Shown here in pieces: positions 37,452 through 44,112 of a stretch of 64,000 bases of DNA. A model generated the notes under the pieces. It made no database searches. It was not told where the DNA came from and saw only the letters and a list, made by a program, of their open reading frames with translations. A program made the translations under genes and the position numbers. Position 1 is the first letter of the stretch, and the number at the start of each line of letters is the position of its first letter. This stretch comes from Diadema setosum (taxonomy: Eukaryota > Echinodermata > Echinoidea > Diadematoida > Diadematidae), in contig NC_092705.1 of NCBI RefSeq assembly GCF_964275005.1, positions 20,054,385 through 20,118,384 of the forward strand, in the 5' to 3' direction.

Positions 37452-39557
37452 CCATATACATAATGTTAAATCATATTGAAGAAAAAATTGAAGCATAACT
37501 AGAAAAAATTGAAGCATAACTATAAAAATGTCCCACTCGTGTCTTCAACAATGTCATCAAGACCACCAATATAAACCAAATAACCAATTTGAGTGTTCAT
37601 GGATGAAGAGATTAAAACTGCTCATGGATTAAGACAGGTAATGTTGGGTAATTTCAGTACACTTCTCTACCTCACTATCACAATATGATTTAGATGAACA
37701 TGTCTTGTCCATTAATTGTTAGTGTTCAAAACTTATCCATTATATGTAGAGGAAACAGTGTAATCTTGCAATTATTCAACCGCATCTGTAGTCTTGAAGG
37801 GTTCATTGCTGGCACCCTTGTATCGTACCAACTCAAAGATATCCGATAGAGCTGGTTTCACTGTGTATACAGCAAGTTCAAGCTGTGCCATTGACGAAAA
37901 CCTGAAATCTTTCAGTCAAAAAACAAAAAAATGGGGTAATGCCATCAATTGTTATCAATTTTTCACCATTTATAAGAAGGAAATACATTAGAGTTTCCGT
38001 TTCGGCGGCCATTTTGGTGGCCATCTTGACTATCTCGAGGTGCATCATCCAGATTCGGATTCAGCACCCTCGAAATAGGGTAAAACCATCAATTGTTTTC
38101 TATTTCTCACCATTTAAAAGCTAATACATAGAAATTTCCAGTTTTAATCGGCGGCCATTTTGGCAGCCATTTTGGCGGCCATTTCGGTGGCCATCTTGAA
38201 TATCTCAATACCCTCAAGGATGCAAGGTTTGCATCATCCAGACTCGGATTCAACACCCTAGAAATAGGGTAGATCAATCATTTGTTTTCAATTTCTCACC
38301 ATTTAGAAGGAAATAATGGGAATTTCCGGTTTTAATTGGCGGCCATTTTGGCGGCCATCTTGAATATCTCAAAAACTTCAAGGATGCATGAGTTGCATCA
38401 TCCAGATTCGGATTCAGCACCTTCTAAATAGGGAGAATCATCAATTATTTTCAATTTCACACCATTTAGAAGGAAATACGTGGGAATTTTCGGTTTTGGC
38501 GGCCATCTTGAATATCTCAAAACCCTCAAGGATGCAAGAGTTGCATCATCCAGATTCGGAATCAGCACCCTCGAAATAGGGTAAAACCATCAATTGTTTT
38601 TAATATCTCACCGTCTAGAAGGAAATACGTGGGAATTTCTGGTTATGGCGGCCATTTTGGCGGCCATCTTGAATATCTCAAAACCCTCAAGGATGGAAGG
38701 GTTGCATCATCCAGATTCGGATTCAGCACCCCCGAAATAGGGTAAAACCATCTAAAAGCATTGGGTGGATGGCAAAGCAAGGTTAGGCCCAAAAAGTGGC
38801 TTTGGCACCCAGACTATAAGGGATTTGATGTCAATGTAGCAAATCCTATAACCTCCTTTATACCCTTCCCAAAGCTAAAAATACTCTTGTATGAAATGCC
38901 AAATGGAAAGCTGAGCTTGGCTCAGTTGAGATGACTGAAAAGTCAAAGTGCTTTTGTAGTTTGCATTTACAGACCAGTCCACCAGCACCAAGTATTTGAA
39001 AGATCGAGTAGAACAAAAGCGTGGTGAAATTACATTTGTACATCTGGTATGCATGATAGTGGATGTTGTGGTGTAAAGGAGACGGGGTGAAACTGCAGCA
39101 TTTTAAACCATCCACTACTACTTGTACGTTGACCAATGAACCTATCAATGGTCTTGTATCAATACACGTGCCACTACCCAACTAAGTGTACATGTAGGAA
39201 AGAAAATTTGAACAAGTTGGTTGGTCCTTAACTGAACCAGCTACTGTAGGTGTTAAGAGCTATTCAGCATTTGGATCAATTTTTTATCTATCATTTTTTT
39301 TTTCACCATTTTCATCTTCTTGAAAACAAGTAGCTGCATGAAGGTGAAATGTGCTATGAAGGTGAGTGATAGACCTAATAATATGGGTCTTTTGTTTCTT
39401 CTTTCATGCAGTGTCTTCAGGTGGCCCTGATGTACGTTACAGCCAAGAACTTCAGTCTCTCCAGGAGATGTTCCCAGACAAAGACCCTGCCAAGCTACAG
39501 AAGATGCTAGAACTAACCAATGGGGATGTTAGTGAGGTCACTGAACTTTTGATGTGA
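22453..39557 (+). CDS. EPSTI1: EPSTI1-like protein with C-terminal CUE domain, 8 exons, about 479 aa
   Basis: Hand-built model: exons 22453-23333, 23973-24031, 25536-25619, 27101-27174, 27957-28040, 31353-31414, 32405-32454, 39412-39557. The summed CDS is 1440 nt (479 codons plus TGA) and every junction keeps the frame. Residues 1-294: basic, Ser/Arg-rich, no recognised domain. Residues 295-432: EPSTI1-like core. 'TACYRKIAPNASKREKL' aligns with human 'TSAYTLIAPNINRRNEI', 'ELEEFEKYK' with 'ELANLEKWK', 'FFKRLEDKSACP' with 'FLSKLNTESPDRSAC' (from memory). Between them is a Lys/Arg/Glu-rich coiled coil (about 343-425). Residues 441-479: CUE domain with 'MFP' (451-453) and the terminal di-leucine (477-478). 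Known: vertebrate EPSTI1 is interferon-induced and linked to macrophage activation; CUE domains bind ubiquitin. The fusion suggests a ubiquitin-linked adaptor (inference). Introns are packed with MITEs; the last is 6.96 kb and holds a 4.8-kb foldback. Confidence 0.85.
23660..23763. mobile_element. Fragment of pogo/Tigger-like MITE
   Basis: The right end 'ataatgggagtgcactg' followed by TA is the inverse of the terminal repeat of the 40787-42095 element. 'cttcgttgtaatgaggatttt' also matches. The left end is missing. Lies in intron 1 of the EPSTI1-like gene. Confidence 0.65.
23785..23870. repeat. ATT/ATG trinucleotide microsatellite
   Basis: Runs of 'ataataata' and 'ttattatta' in intron 1 of the EPSTI1-like gene. 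Confidence 0.85.
23973..24031 (+). CDS. EPSTI1: EPSTI1-like exon 2
   Basis: The acceptor follows a textbook pyrimidine tract ('gttccttcctcttcag'); the donor is 'g|gtaagt' at 24032. Encodes the family signature 'TACYRKIAPNASKREKL'. A farther-upstream acceptor at 23882 is also in frame and would add 30 residues, but has a poorer pyrimidine tract and less resemblance to the family. Confidence 0.85.
24236..24598 (-). mobile_element. tRNA-derived SINE
   Basis: Read on the minus strand, the element starts with a tRNA-like head. An A-box 'tggctcagtcgg' (about 24577-24588) and a perfect B-box 'gggttcgaaccc' (about 24531-24542) are correctly spaced. A body follows with the word 'cacgtaaaagatcccac', then a tail of (AAC)n (plus-strand 'gttgttgtt' at 24236-24256). 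About 360 bp, intron 2 of the EPSTI1-like gene, opposite to its transcription. Confidence 0.88.
24885..25045. mobile_element. hAT-like MITE, copy 1 (reverse)
   Basis: The inverse complement matches 47397-47559: 'gatccaggaattccgtaaa', 'ggaggc', 'tttaaaggggg', then 'tttt...aacaaaaaataaag' and a G/C-rich end with 'ggatccgc'-like words. G and A homopolymers have expanded inside. Intron 2 of the EPSTI1-like gene. Confidence 0.7.
25046..25535. other. EPSTI1-like intron 2, remainder
   Basis: No repeat or gene recognised apart from a poly-T near 25220. Confidence 0.5.
25536..25619 (+). CDS. EPSTI1: EPSTI1-like exon 3
   Basis: Acceptor 'tgtatag' ends at 25535; donor 'g|gtaaaa' at 25620. Encodes 'ANKELEEFEKYKASKKL' and 'GQAQST', matching the EPSTI1 helix that follows the IAPN signature. 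Phase 1 on both sides. Confidence 0.9.
25620..27100. other. EPSTI1-like intron 3
   Basis: AT-rich intron of 1.48 kb with no recognisable element. 'ctacctacctatta' repeats occur near 26268-26297. Confidence 0.5.
27101..27174 (+). CDS. EPSTI1: EPSTI1-like exon 4 with tandem acceptors
   Basis: The sequence 'gaaggaggagcaaaa' offers three AG acceptors three bases apart (ending 27100, 27103, 27106), all in frame. The exon encodes 'AKSMEDARREMEKLQRNKK'. The donor 'att|gtaagt' is strong. Coiled-coil forming. Confidence 0.85.
27175..27956. other. EPSTI1-like intron 4
   Basis: Contains a (GT)n run at 27203-27221 and a poly-G at 27481-27496. The 27250-27740 stretch is more GC-rich than its surroundings and may be an old repeat, but I could not find its ends. 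Confidence 0.4.
27957..28040 (+). CDS. EPSTI1: EPSTI1-like exon 5
   Basis: Acceptor 'gttttacag'; donor 'cag|gtcaga' at 28041. Exactly 28 codons, phase 0 both ends, encoding the highly charged coiled-coil segment that begins 'RKREKWQQEKREREERE'. Confidence 0.9.
28112..28889. mobile_element. piggyBac-like MITE with TTAA target duplication
   Basis: TTAA at 28108-28111 and 28890-28893 directly flanks the perfect ends 'ccctattctaac' and 'gttagaataggg'. A subterminal 'gggggtcaaattgaccccc' palindrome lies at each end. TTAA targets and CCC-starting ends are the piggyBac signature. 778 bp, no transposase. Intron 5 of the EPSTI1-like gene. Confidence 0.88.
29056..29240. mobile_element. 185-bp MITE
   Basis: Ends 'ccagggccccgttgc' and 'gcaacggcgcccagg' are inverted repeats, followed inward by 'tagaaact' against 'agtttctt'-like words. 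Similar in style to the element at 56863-57024. Contains two 'ccaatca' words. Confidence 0.8.
29375..29950 (+). mobile_element. Palindromic element family E, copy 1 (uninterrupted)
   Basis: Ends 'taaagggctttttacactt' and 'aagtgtaaaaagccctta' are inverted repeats. Inside are many small palindromes such as 'accgcaattgcggt' (twice) and inverted 'ttagccccaccgttggtac' words. About 575 bp, no ORF. A second, oppositely oriented copy lies 190 bp downstream. Intron 5 of the EPSTI1-like gene. Confidence 0.88.
30139..31132 (-). mobile_element. Palindromic element family E, copy 2 (inverted, interrupted)
   Basis: Same family as 29375-29950 in the reverse direction, from 'ttaagccctttttacactt' to 'aagtgtaaaaagcccttta'. 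Removing the 442-bp insert at 30240-30681 gives about 552 bp, the same length as copy 1. Confidence 0.88.
30240..30681. mobile_element. MITE nested in palindromic element E
   Basis: Ends 'taagccagttcggagtt' and 'aactccgaactggctta' are perfect 17-bp inverted repeats, with further inverted words inside ('tggtacgaatgacctt' against 'tggtccgaatgacctt'). It splits copy 2 of element E at a point where copy 1 is continuous ('ccaattagtcccgtac' in the matching sense), fitting insertion at TA. Confidence 0.88.
31353..31414 (+). CDS. EPSTI1: EPSTI1-like exon 6
   Basis: Acceptor 'atattccag'; donor 'ag|gtaatg' at 31415. Encodes 'TKKNQRLSEERAARSRHDHA', aligning with the vertebrate 'EEKKRLQENLRREAFREHQ' region. 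Confidence 0.88.
31710..32140. mobile_element. MITE with 'ttaaaggta...gcccacatttg' ends
   Basis: The left end 'ttaaaggtactagcccac' and the right end 'gtgggctaatacctttaa' are inverted repeats extending inward through 'atttgcaaacc' / 'ggtttacaaat'. About 430 bp. 'atgtgggctaatacctttaa' sits just before exon 7's intron portion. No coding capacity. Confidence 0.85.
32405..32454 (+). CDS. EPSTI1: EPSTI1-like exon 7
   Basis: Acceptor 'cataacag'; donor 'g|gtaatg' at 32455. Encodes 'TNEDFFKRLEDKSACP', matching the vertebrate 'AEFLSKLN...SAC' block. This is the last segment that resembles vertebrate EPSTI1. Confidence 0.88.
32469..32780. mobile_element. MITE with 'gcgttttcacatcagctcgat' type ends
   Basis: Left 'tagggcgttttcacatcag' and right 'ctgatgtgaaaacgccta' are inverted repeats of about 24 bp. 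The interior is full of 'tagcgcgcta' palindromes. Begins 14 bp after exon 7. Confidence 0.85.
32785..32979. mobile_element. MITE with 'ccaaattcacaaaggtg' ends
   Basis: Left 'ccaaattcacaaaggtgc' and right 'cacctttgtgaatttgg' are inverted repeats that continue into 'tttaaaccatggt' / 'accatggtttaaa'. About 195 bp, directly next to the preceding MITE. Confidence 0.85.
32980..33980. other. EPSTI1-like intron 7, first part
   Basis: No element recognised; poly-T/poly-G run at 33198-33230. Confidence 0.5.
34036..35700 (+). repeat. Tandem array of 161-165-bp units, left arm
   Basis: The word 'gatggttttaccctatttcg' recurs near 34036, 34197, 34362, 34527, 34692 and 34853, then with increasing divergence to about 35640. 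Spacings are 161, 165, 165, 165 and 161. Each unit also carries 'gtgctgaatccgaatctg' and one or more 'aagatggccgccaaaatgg' words. Units near the terminus are best conserved. Confidence 0.92.
36407..37398. mobile_element. Tc1/mariner-like MITE nested in the foldback
   Basis: Ends 'cactcagcaaaaaaagaaag' and 'ctttctttttttggtgagtg' are inverted repeats; they continue into 'tagatttctcatagaa' / 'ttctatgagaaatatga'. About 990 bp, embedded in a (TA)n run, fitting TA targeting. No intact transposase seen. Confidence 0.8.
37399..37445. repeat. (TA)n microsatellite
   Basis: TA dinucleotide run to the right of the nested element; a matching shorter run lies to its left (36391-36406). Confidence 0.9.
37985..38760 (-). 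repeat. Tandem array of foldback units, right arm (inverted)
   Basis: About five units in the reverse orientation of the left array: 'cagattcggattcagcaccc' and 'gaaatagggtaaaaccatc' recur with similar spacing. Some spacings are shorter through deletion of parts of units. Confidence 0.9.
39412..39557 (+). CDS. EPSTI1: EPSTI1-like exon 8: CUE domain and stop
   Basis: Acceptor 'tttcatgcag' ends at 39411; TGA at 39555. Encodes 47 residues, nearly all of them a CUE domain: 'QELQSLQEMFPDKDPAKLQK' followed by 'LELTNGDVSEVTELLM'. MFP and the terminal LL are the conserved ubiquitin-contact positions of CUE domains. No close AATAAA follows, so the 3' end was not placed. Confidence 0.9.
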
Positions 39558-39696
39558 ATACACTGTCATTGTAGCCTGTGTTTTATCGGATGGTATTTAT
39601 TTCCACAGTGTATCAATGATGCATAAAAAGTAGTTTCTTGAAATGATAACTGGTTGATAATTCAAATTCAACAAATTCTTCCGTCGAGATGTTTTC

Positions 39697-39927
39697 ATTG
39701 CAACTGATTGACAAATTGCCCTACATCGACGTAAAACCAACACTTGCTGTCGGGCGAAAGCTCGGTGGTCTAGTGGAGATAAGCCTGTCCGGTGATCAGG
39801 AGGTCGTAGGTTCGAATCCTGCTCGAGTATGTACGCCCATGATTTTTTATCATGGCTACTACTAAAACACTGATCAATTCAGTGCTTATTTACGTCGATG
39901 TAGGGCAATTTGTCAATCGTTTGCAAT
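39697..39927. mobile_element. tRNA-like element framed by an inverted repeat
   Basis: Outer arms at 39707-39735 and 39889-39917 are perfect 29-bp inverted repeats ('attgacaaattgccctacat' begins the left arm). They extend about ten bases outward with two mismatches. Between them lies a tRNA-like sequence with A-box 'tggtctagtgg' (39766-39776) and B-box 'ggttcgaatcc' (39809-39819), and a stem-loop 'catgatttttta tcatg' further on. The anticodon arm does not fold properly, so this is not a working tRNA gene; it may be a SINE or MITE with a pol III promoter. Lies just downstream of the EPSTI1-like stop. Confidence 0.8.
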
Positions 39928-40092
39928 GGTTGATAATTGTTTTGAATATTTTTGTCTTGACACTGACTGCACTGGTGAGAAATGCTGCATTGATGTGTTT
40001 GTATGTTATTGTACACCATATGATACATGTGCAGTGATATCAGTGTTTGCTTTAATTGGAATATTCCAAAAGCTTTGTGTTGGACATTTCCA

Positions 40093-40698
40093 TGACCCCA
40101 TTTACAGTGCGGGGCTGGGCCGAGCCGCGGCCAAGCCGCGGCCGAGCCCAGCCTCAATTGCGTAGGCCGGGCCCCACAATTTTGTCCATTTACACTGCCG
40201 GGCTCGGCCGCGCTTTTGATTCAAACCTTTCAATATTATGTCGTAGTGGCGCTCTGCTTGTAAACAAACGCCATTTGGTATTGTCTGGTTTTCAGACCCT
40301 TTGCCGAATGAATTCCGTGGCGACGAAGTCACCGTTCGGGCAAAAGCCTTTGCCGAAGGAAAAAATCCTTTGCAGGACAAAACCACCTTAAACTATACTA
40401 GTTTTCGACGTTGAGGGGGTTAATATCCTCAATAGCGAAAGATACAGGCAGAGGGTTTGGAAGCCAGACTAAAATTGGCCGCGCAATTGGCCGCGCATTT
40501 GGCCCAGTTTGCGTTTACACCAAGAAAAGGCCGGGCTCGGCCGCGGCTCAGCCGCGGCCAAGACCACATCCAGAGCGAGGCCAAATGCGAGGCCAATTTT
40601 GGCCTCGCATTTGGCCTTTTGCGCGTTTACACTGAAATGAAGGTGGGCTCGGCCGCGGCCGAGCCGCGGCCGAGCCTCGCACTGTAAACGGGGTCCAT
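40093..40698. mobile_element. GC-rich MITE
   Basis: The left end 'tgaccccatttacagtgcgg' and right end 'gcactgtaaacggggtcca' are inverted repeats. They are followed inward by long runs of 'gccgcggcc' and 'ggctcggcc' words that pair across the element. About 605 bp. The interior includes further 'gcgtttacac' words. The open frames here come from the low-complexity GC repeats. Confidence 0.85.
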
Positions 40699-40786
40699 GT
40701 TTGTCACTTGGTGAACACAAATGCAAGAAATAACAGACAGAAGGAGGCAACAATTTGAGACTCACAAATAGTCAGAGGAATGAATA

Positions 40787-42095
40787 CAGTGCACTCCCAT
40801 TACAACGAACACGGTTATAACGAAATTTCGTTACAACGAAGTAAAACTTCTGGTCCCAAAATTGTTGCCACTTAAGTCTATGGTACAAAATTTGCTTATA
40901 ACGAACACGGTTATAGCGAAATTTCCGATATAACGAAGTCTTTTTCGAGCCTCACTGACAAAGAAAAACAAAAGAAATGTGCTTTGTTATTACGAAATGC
41001 GGATGGCTTTCGAAAATACGTAGCGGAACAAGCATTTATAACGTCTCTGCATGGGCGAATGCTTCACATCACTTTCTGTTTGCTCCGTGTGTCATGCACA
41101 GTTTCCGAAAGGAACTTGCATTATTGTAATACAATAATCTGAAATTAAATAAGGTTCGTTTTATTGTTCCGAATGTTCTTTATCACAAAACACACAGATT
41201 CTGGTACACCTAAATTTCCATTAGTTTCGAAATGAAATAGGGTTTGTTATTACGAACATTTTGGCATATTCCAAAGTTTCATTATTAATAAGGTTCGTTA
41301 ATCCGACAATGACGGTTCTTATTACGACTGTTCGTTAGTCTGAAAATTATAGGAATTCCAGACGTTCGTTAATTGGAACATTAAAAAAGTTTTGTTAATC
41401 CAAAAGTGAAAAAGGTGAGTCCACTAACAAAACTTAGGAATTACAAACCTTATAATCCTTTTTAAGATAACCAAACCTTCGAAATAACTAACCTTTCTCA
41501 TTTTTTTTTTTTTCATTAATAAACCTTCTTCGGAATAACGAACCTTATTTCATTTTCGGATTAGAAAACCTTCGGAAAAACAAACCTTCAGAATAGTGAA
41601 CCTTTCTCATTTTTTGATTTACAAACCTTCGGAATGACGAAACTCATTTCATTTTCCGATCAACTAACCTTCAGAAAACAAACAATACATTGTATAATAT
41701 TTCTATCTAAATTATGAAATGTCGGAATAACGAATCTTCCGAAGAGCGAAGCTTCAGAAGAGCAAACCTTCGGAATCCCGGGAAAGTCAAAACTTCGGAG
41801 TAACAAACTTTAGTAAGAAATGAATCTTTGGAATAGCGAACTGTAACCGAATCCTAAACCATCATTTTATATACATTGTGTGACAATACAAACAATTTTA
41901 TGCTCTCTTTTAAATGTAATATTTAAACAAATTAAAAAGGTACCATCCCATTTCACATAGCTTTCCAGTGTATGATGAGTATTCAACAAACAGAATATAC
42001 GTGGTTTCCTTGTTTTCGTTAGATATTGTATTTGTTCGGTTAAAACGAAAGAAAACTGCCAGTCCCGAGTATTTTGTTATAACGCGAGTGCACTG
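40787..42095. mobile_element. 1.3-kb pogo/Tigger-like non-autonomous element
   Basis: TA at 40785-40786 and 42096-42097 flank 'cagtgcactcccattacaac' and 'gttataacgcgagtgcactg'. CAG...CTG ends with 'aacgaacacggttataacg' words and TA duplication are typical of pogo/Tigger-like elements. The interior (about 41130-41830) is built from degenerate repeats of 'ggttcgttattccgaa' in one orientation then the other. No transposase. Confidence 0.85.
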
Positions 42096-42217
42096 TAGCA
42101 AAATGGCTGGTTATGAGAAAATGTCAGGCCAATAACCAGTGATTGGTCCAATGATCCTAATTCAGCTATTTCATGAAGTCTCAACTGGCTCACAACATAC
42201 ATGTTTTATGTAGATTT

Positions 42218-42218
42218 C

Positions 42219-42252
<34 letters not shown>
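42218..42252. repeat. (TG)n microsatellite
   Basis: Uninterrupted TG dinucleotides, about 17 units. Confidence 0.95.
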
Positions 42253-42253
<1 letters not shown>

Positions 42254-43177
42254 ATGCTTGTCAGTAAAAGACATGTTACTGATTAATTTTCCCCACACAA
42301 CATCAAGTACTTTATAGGAGCAATGTAAGAAAAATTATGTCAGTGCAGTTAGTGCAGCAATTTCAAGTAGAGCTAGAAAGCAATACATTGTGCACAGGAG
42401 TCAATCTCCTGTGATGTGGTGTGCTTTGACATACCATAGTGCAGTGAACTTGCACAGTATCTAAAGTCTATACAGTTCATACAGTTGCAATATTCTGTCC
42501 AAGATGTAATAGGCATAGTATTGGCCAGTAATGTCAGAGTAGGGCTTGCCAGGTCATGTAAATAAAAACCTGGTCAAATATCATTTTAGATTTTGCTCTA
42601 CCTGACATTTAGAAGATCTATTCCAAACTTCCATGTGTGAAAATCCTTCCAACAATCTGTGATACCAAGTCTGACTAAATCTCATCAAATAGTGGTGTGG
42701 ATTTAGCAAAAGCCATAAAATTATAGTCTGAATTAATCTTCACCTCCTACGCCTCAGCAGTAATTGTGTCATCTTGTGAGCAGGATGTAATTTGTACAAT
42801 TTTGACCACTTCAGCCTTATATGTTCAGTGTCTTACCTCCCACTTCTGTACCAAACATTCAAAAGTATGTGTGACAGGTACCTACCTTCGGCTTAATACA
42901 AGATAGAAATGTACTACAATGTACAAACTTGTACTTTAAAATTCTTTTTAATTGCATTTGTGATCAATCCTATAAAAGGACACTATATGATAGGAATAGA
43001 GAAGTTAATGCAATATGTTATTAAGATATGATGAGACTGAAATGTTTGCAATGCCATTAAACATGTTTATCAATAAATTTTTAGATTTTTCATCCAATTT
43101 GGTCCATGTAGTTTTCCTTTTTTTTTAAACAAAAAAAAAATGTTTATGTCATGTGTGTGTATATTGTAATACTTGCA
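42253..43177. other. Intergenic, nothing recognised
   Basis: AT-rich, no gene or repeat ends seen. Confidence 0.5.
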
Positions 43178-43370
43178 CAGGCAACTCCTGTTATAACAAA
43201 GTCCCCGGGACCAGTAATTTTCTTTTGTTATATCAAAATTTCATTATTGCCGAACAGTAAAGTATGTAAAGAGATATAGATGATAATTTGGGGAGCTGAA
43301 TTTTTTTCTACAGTGTACGTGGTGACGAGAATTTTGTTATAACTGTGTTTATTATGATGGGAGTGCACTG
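43178..43370. mobile_element. Short pogo/Tigger-like MITE
   Basis: The left end 'caggcaactcctgttataac' and right end 'attatgatgggagtgcactg' resemble the ends of 40787-42095. The left end is more diverged. 'gtccccgggaccagtaa' in the interior also matches the longer element's 'cttctggtcccaaaa' in part. Confidence 0.65.
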
Positions 43371-43434
43371 TTATAGTGAGAACTGTGAGAGAATTACAAT
43401 CATTGACCTTAAAAGCTGATTTATTTTTTTATTT

Positions 43435-43475
43435 TTTTATTTTTTTTTTGGGGGGGGTGTGTGTGTGTGTGTGTG
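43435..43475. repeat. T, G and (GT)n simple sequence
   Basis: Poly-T, poly-G and GT repeats in series. Confidence 0.9.
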
Positions 43476-43689
43476 AGTATTTGGTCAAAACACATTTGTG
43501 ATTATTCTGGGGTTTATGTTTGACTAGAAATAGATTTACATCATTATTTGTCGTCCAAGGCCACATTTACAATAAGACTTGTTTTTGTCTTTGTTTTGTT
43601 TTTTGTTTTTTTTTTGTAATGACATTTCTGAGTTTCGTCAGAATTCACTACATAATGTCAAACTTTTATGTGCATTCTTAATACATGAA

Positions 43690-43854
43690 CAGTCGACCTT
43701 GCCTAGGTCGAATCTATTTGGACTGAAGAAATAGCTTCTAATTAGAGAAAATTCGATTTATTGGGGGTTAAAATCAGTAGAATATAAAGAGAAGAGGACT
43801 TGAAAAAGACTTTTGACTTAGGCGATTATGCAAGTCAGCTTAAGCAAGGTTGAC
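43690..43854. mobile_element. Tigger-like MITE, 165 bp
   Basis: Ends 'cagtcgaccttgcctaggtc' and 'cttaagcaaggttgact' are inverted repeats with mismatches. Interior has 'gacttaggcga' matching the left 'cctaggtcgaa' inversely. Confidence 0.65.
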
Positions 43855-44051
43855 TTATTAGATAATTAATACTTGTAGGCCTATAATCCAAAAAGGTCGG
43901 TGGATACTGATACAGTATGGTATAGTTTTGGTAGATAAGAGGAATTCAGATTCTAATATTTTGCAAGATAATTACAAACCACATATGAAATTTTAAAAGG
44001 TTTAAAAAGTTTATTTAATAAAAATCACTTGTGAAATGGCCAAGGTATCCA

Positions 44052-44112
44052 AAAACAAGGTGGTCCTAACAAAAGGTGGGGCCCACCTTTCTTTAGAAAT
44101 TCTTGTTTTTGG
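44052..44112. repeat. Hairpin around 'aaaggtggggcccaccttt'
   Basis: A perfect 19-base palindromic stem is framed by 'ccaaaaacaag' and 'cttgtttttgg'. Probably a very small MITE or its core. Confidence 0.6.

Larger units (their letters stand above)
33981..38819. mobile_element. 4.8-kb foldback element in the last EPSTI1-like intron
   Basis: Terminal inverted repeats: 'tatagtctgggtgccagagg' at 33981 and 'tggcacccagactata' ending at 38819, continuing inward with 'caccca' and 'gggtgg' words. The left arm (to about 35700) is an array of 161-165-bp units; the right arm (about 37985-38760) has the same units in inverse orientation. This is the architecture of foldback (FB-like) elements with reiterated arms. 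The middle holds a nested element (36407-37398) and AT-rich sequence. No protein is encoded. Confidence 0.85.

Noticed and set aside
39759-39836. A functional tRNA gene
   Set aside because: The A- and B-boxes are good, but the anticodon loop lacks a proper stem and the T at position 33; better read as a tRNA-derived element.
40056-40687. Several open frames of 74-111 codons on both strands
   Set aside because: Generated by GC-rich self-complementary repeats of a MITE.
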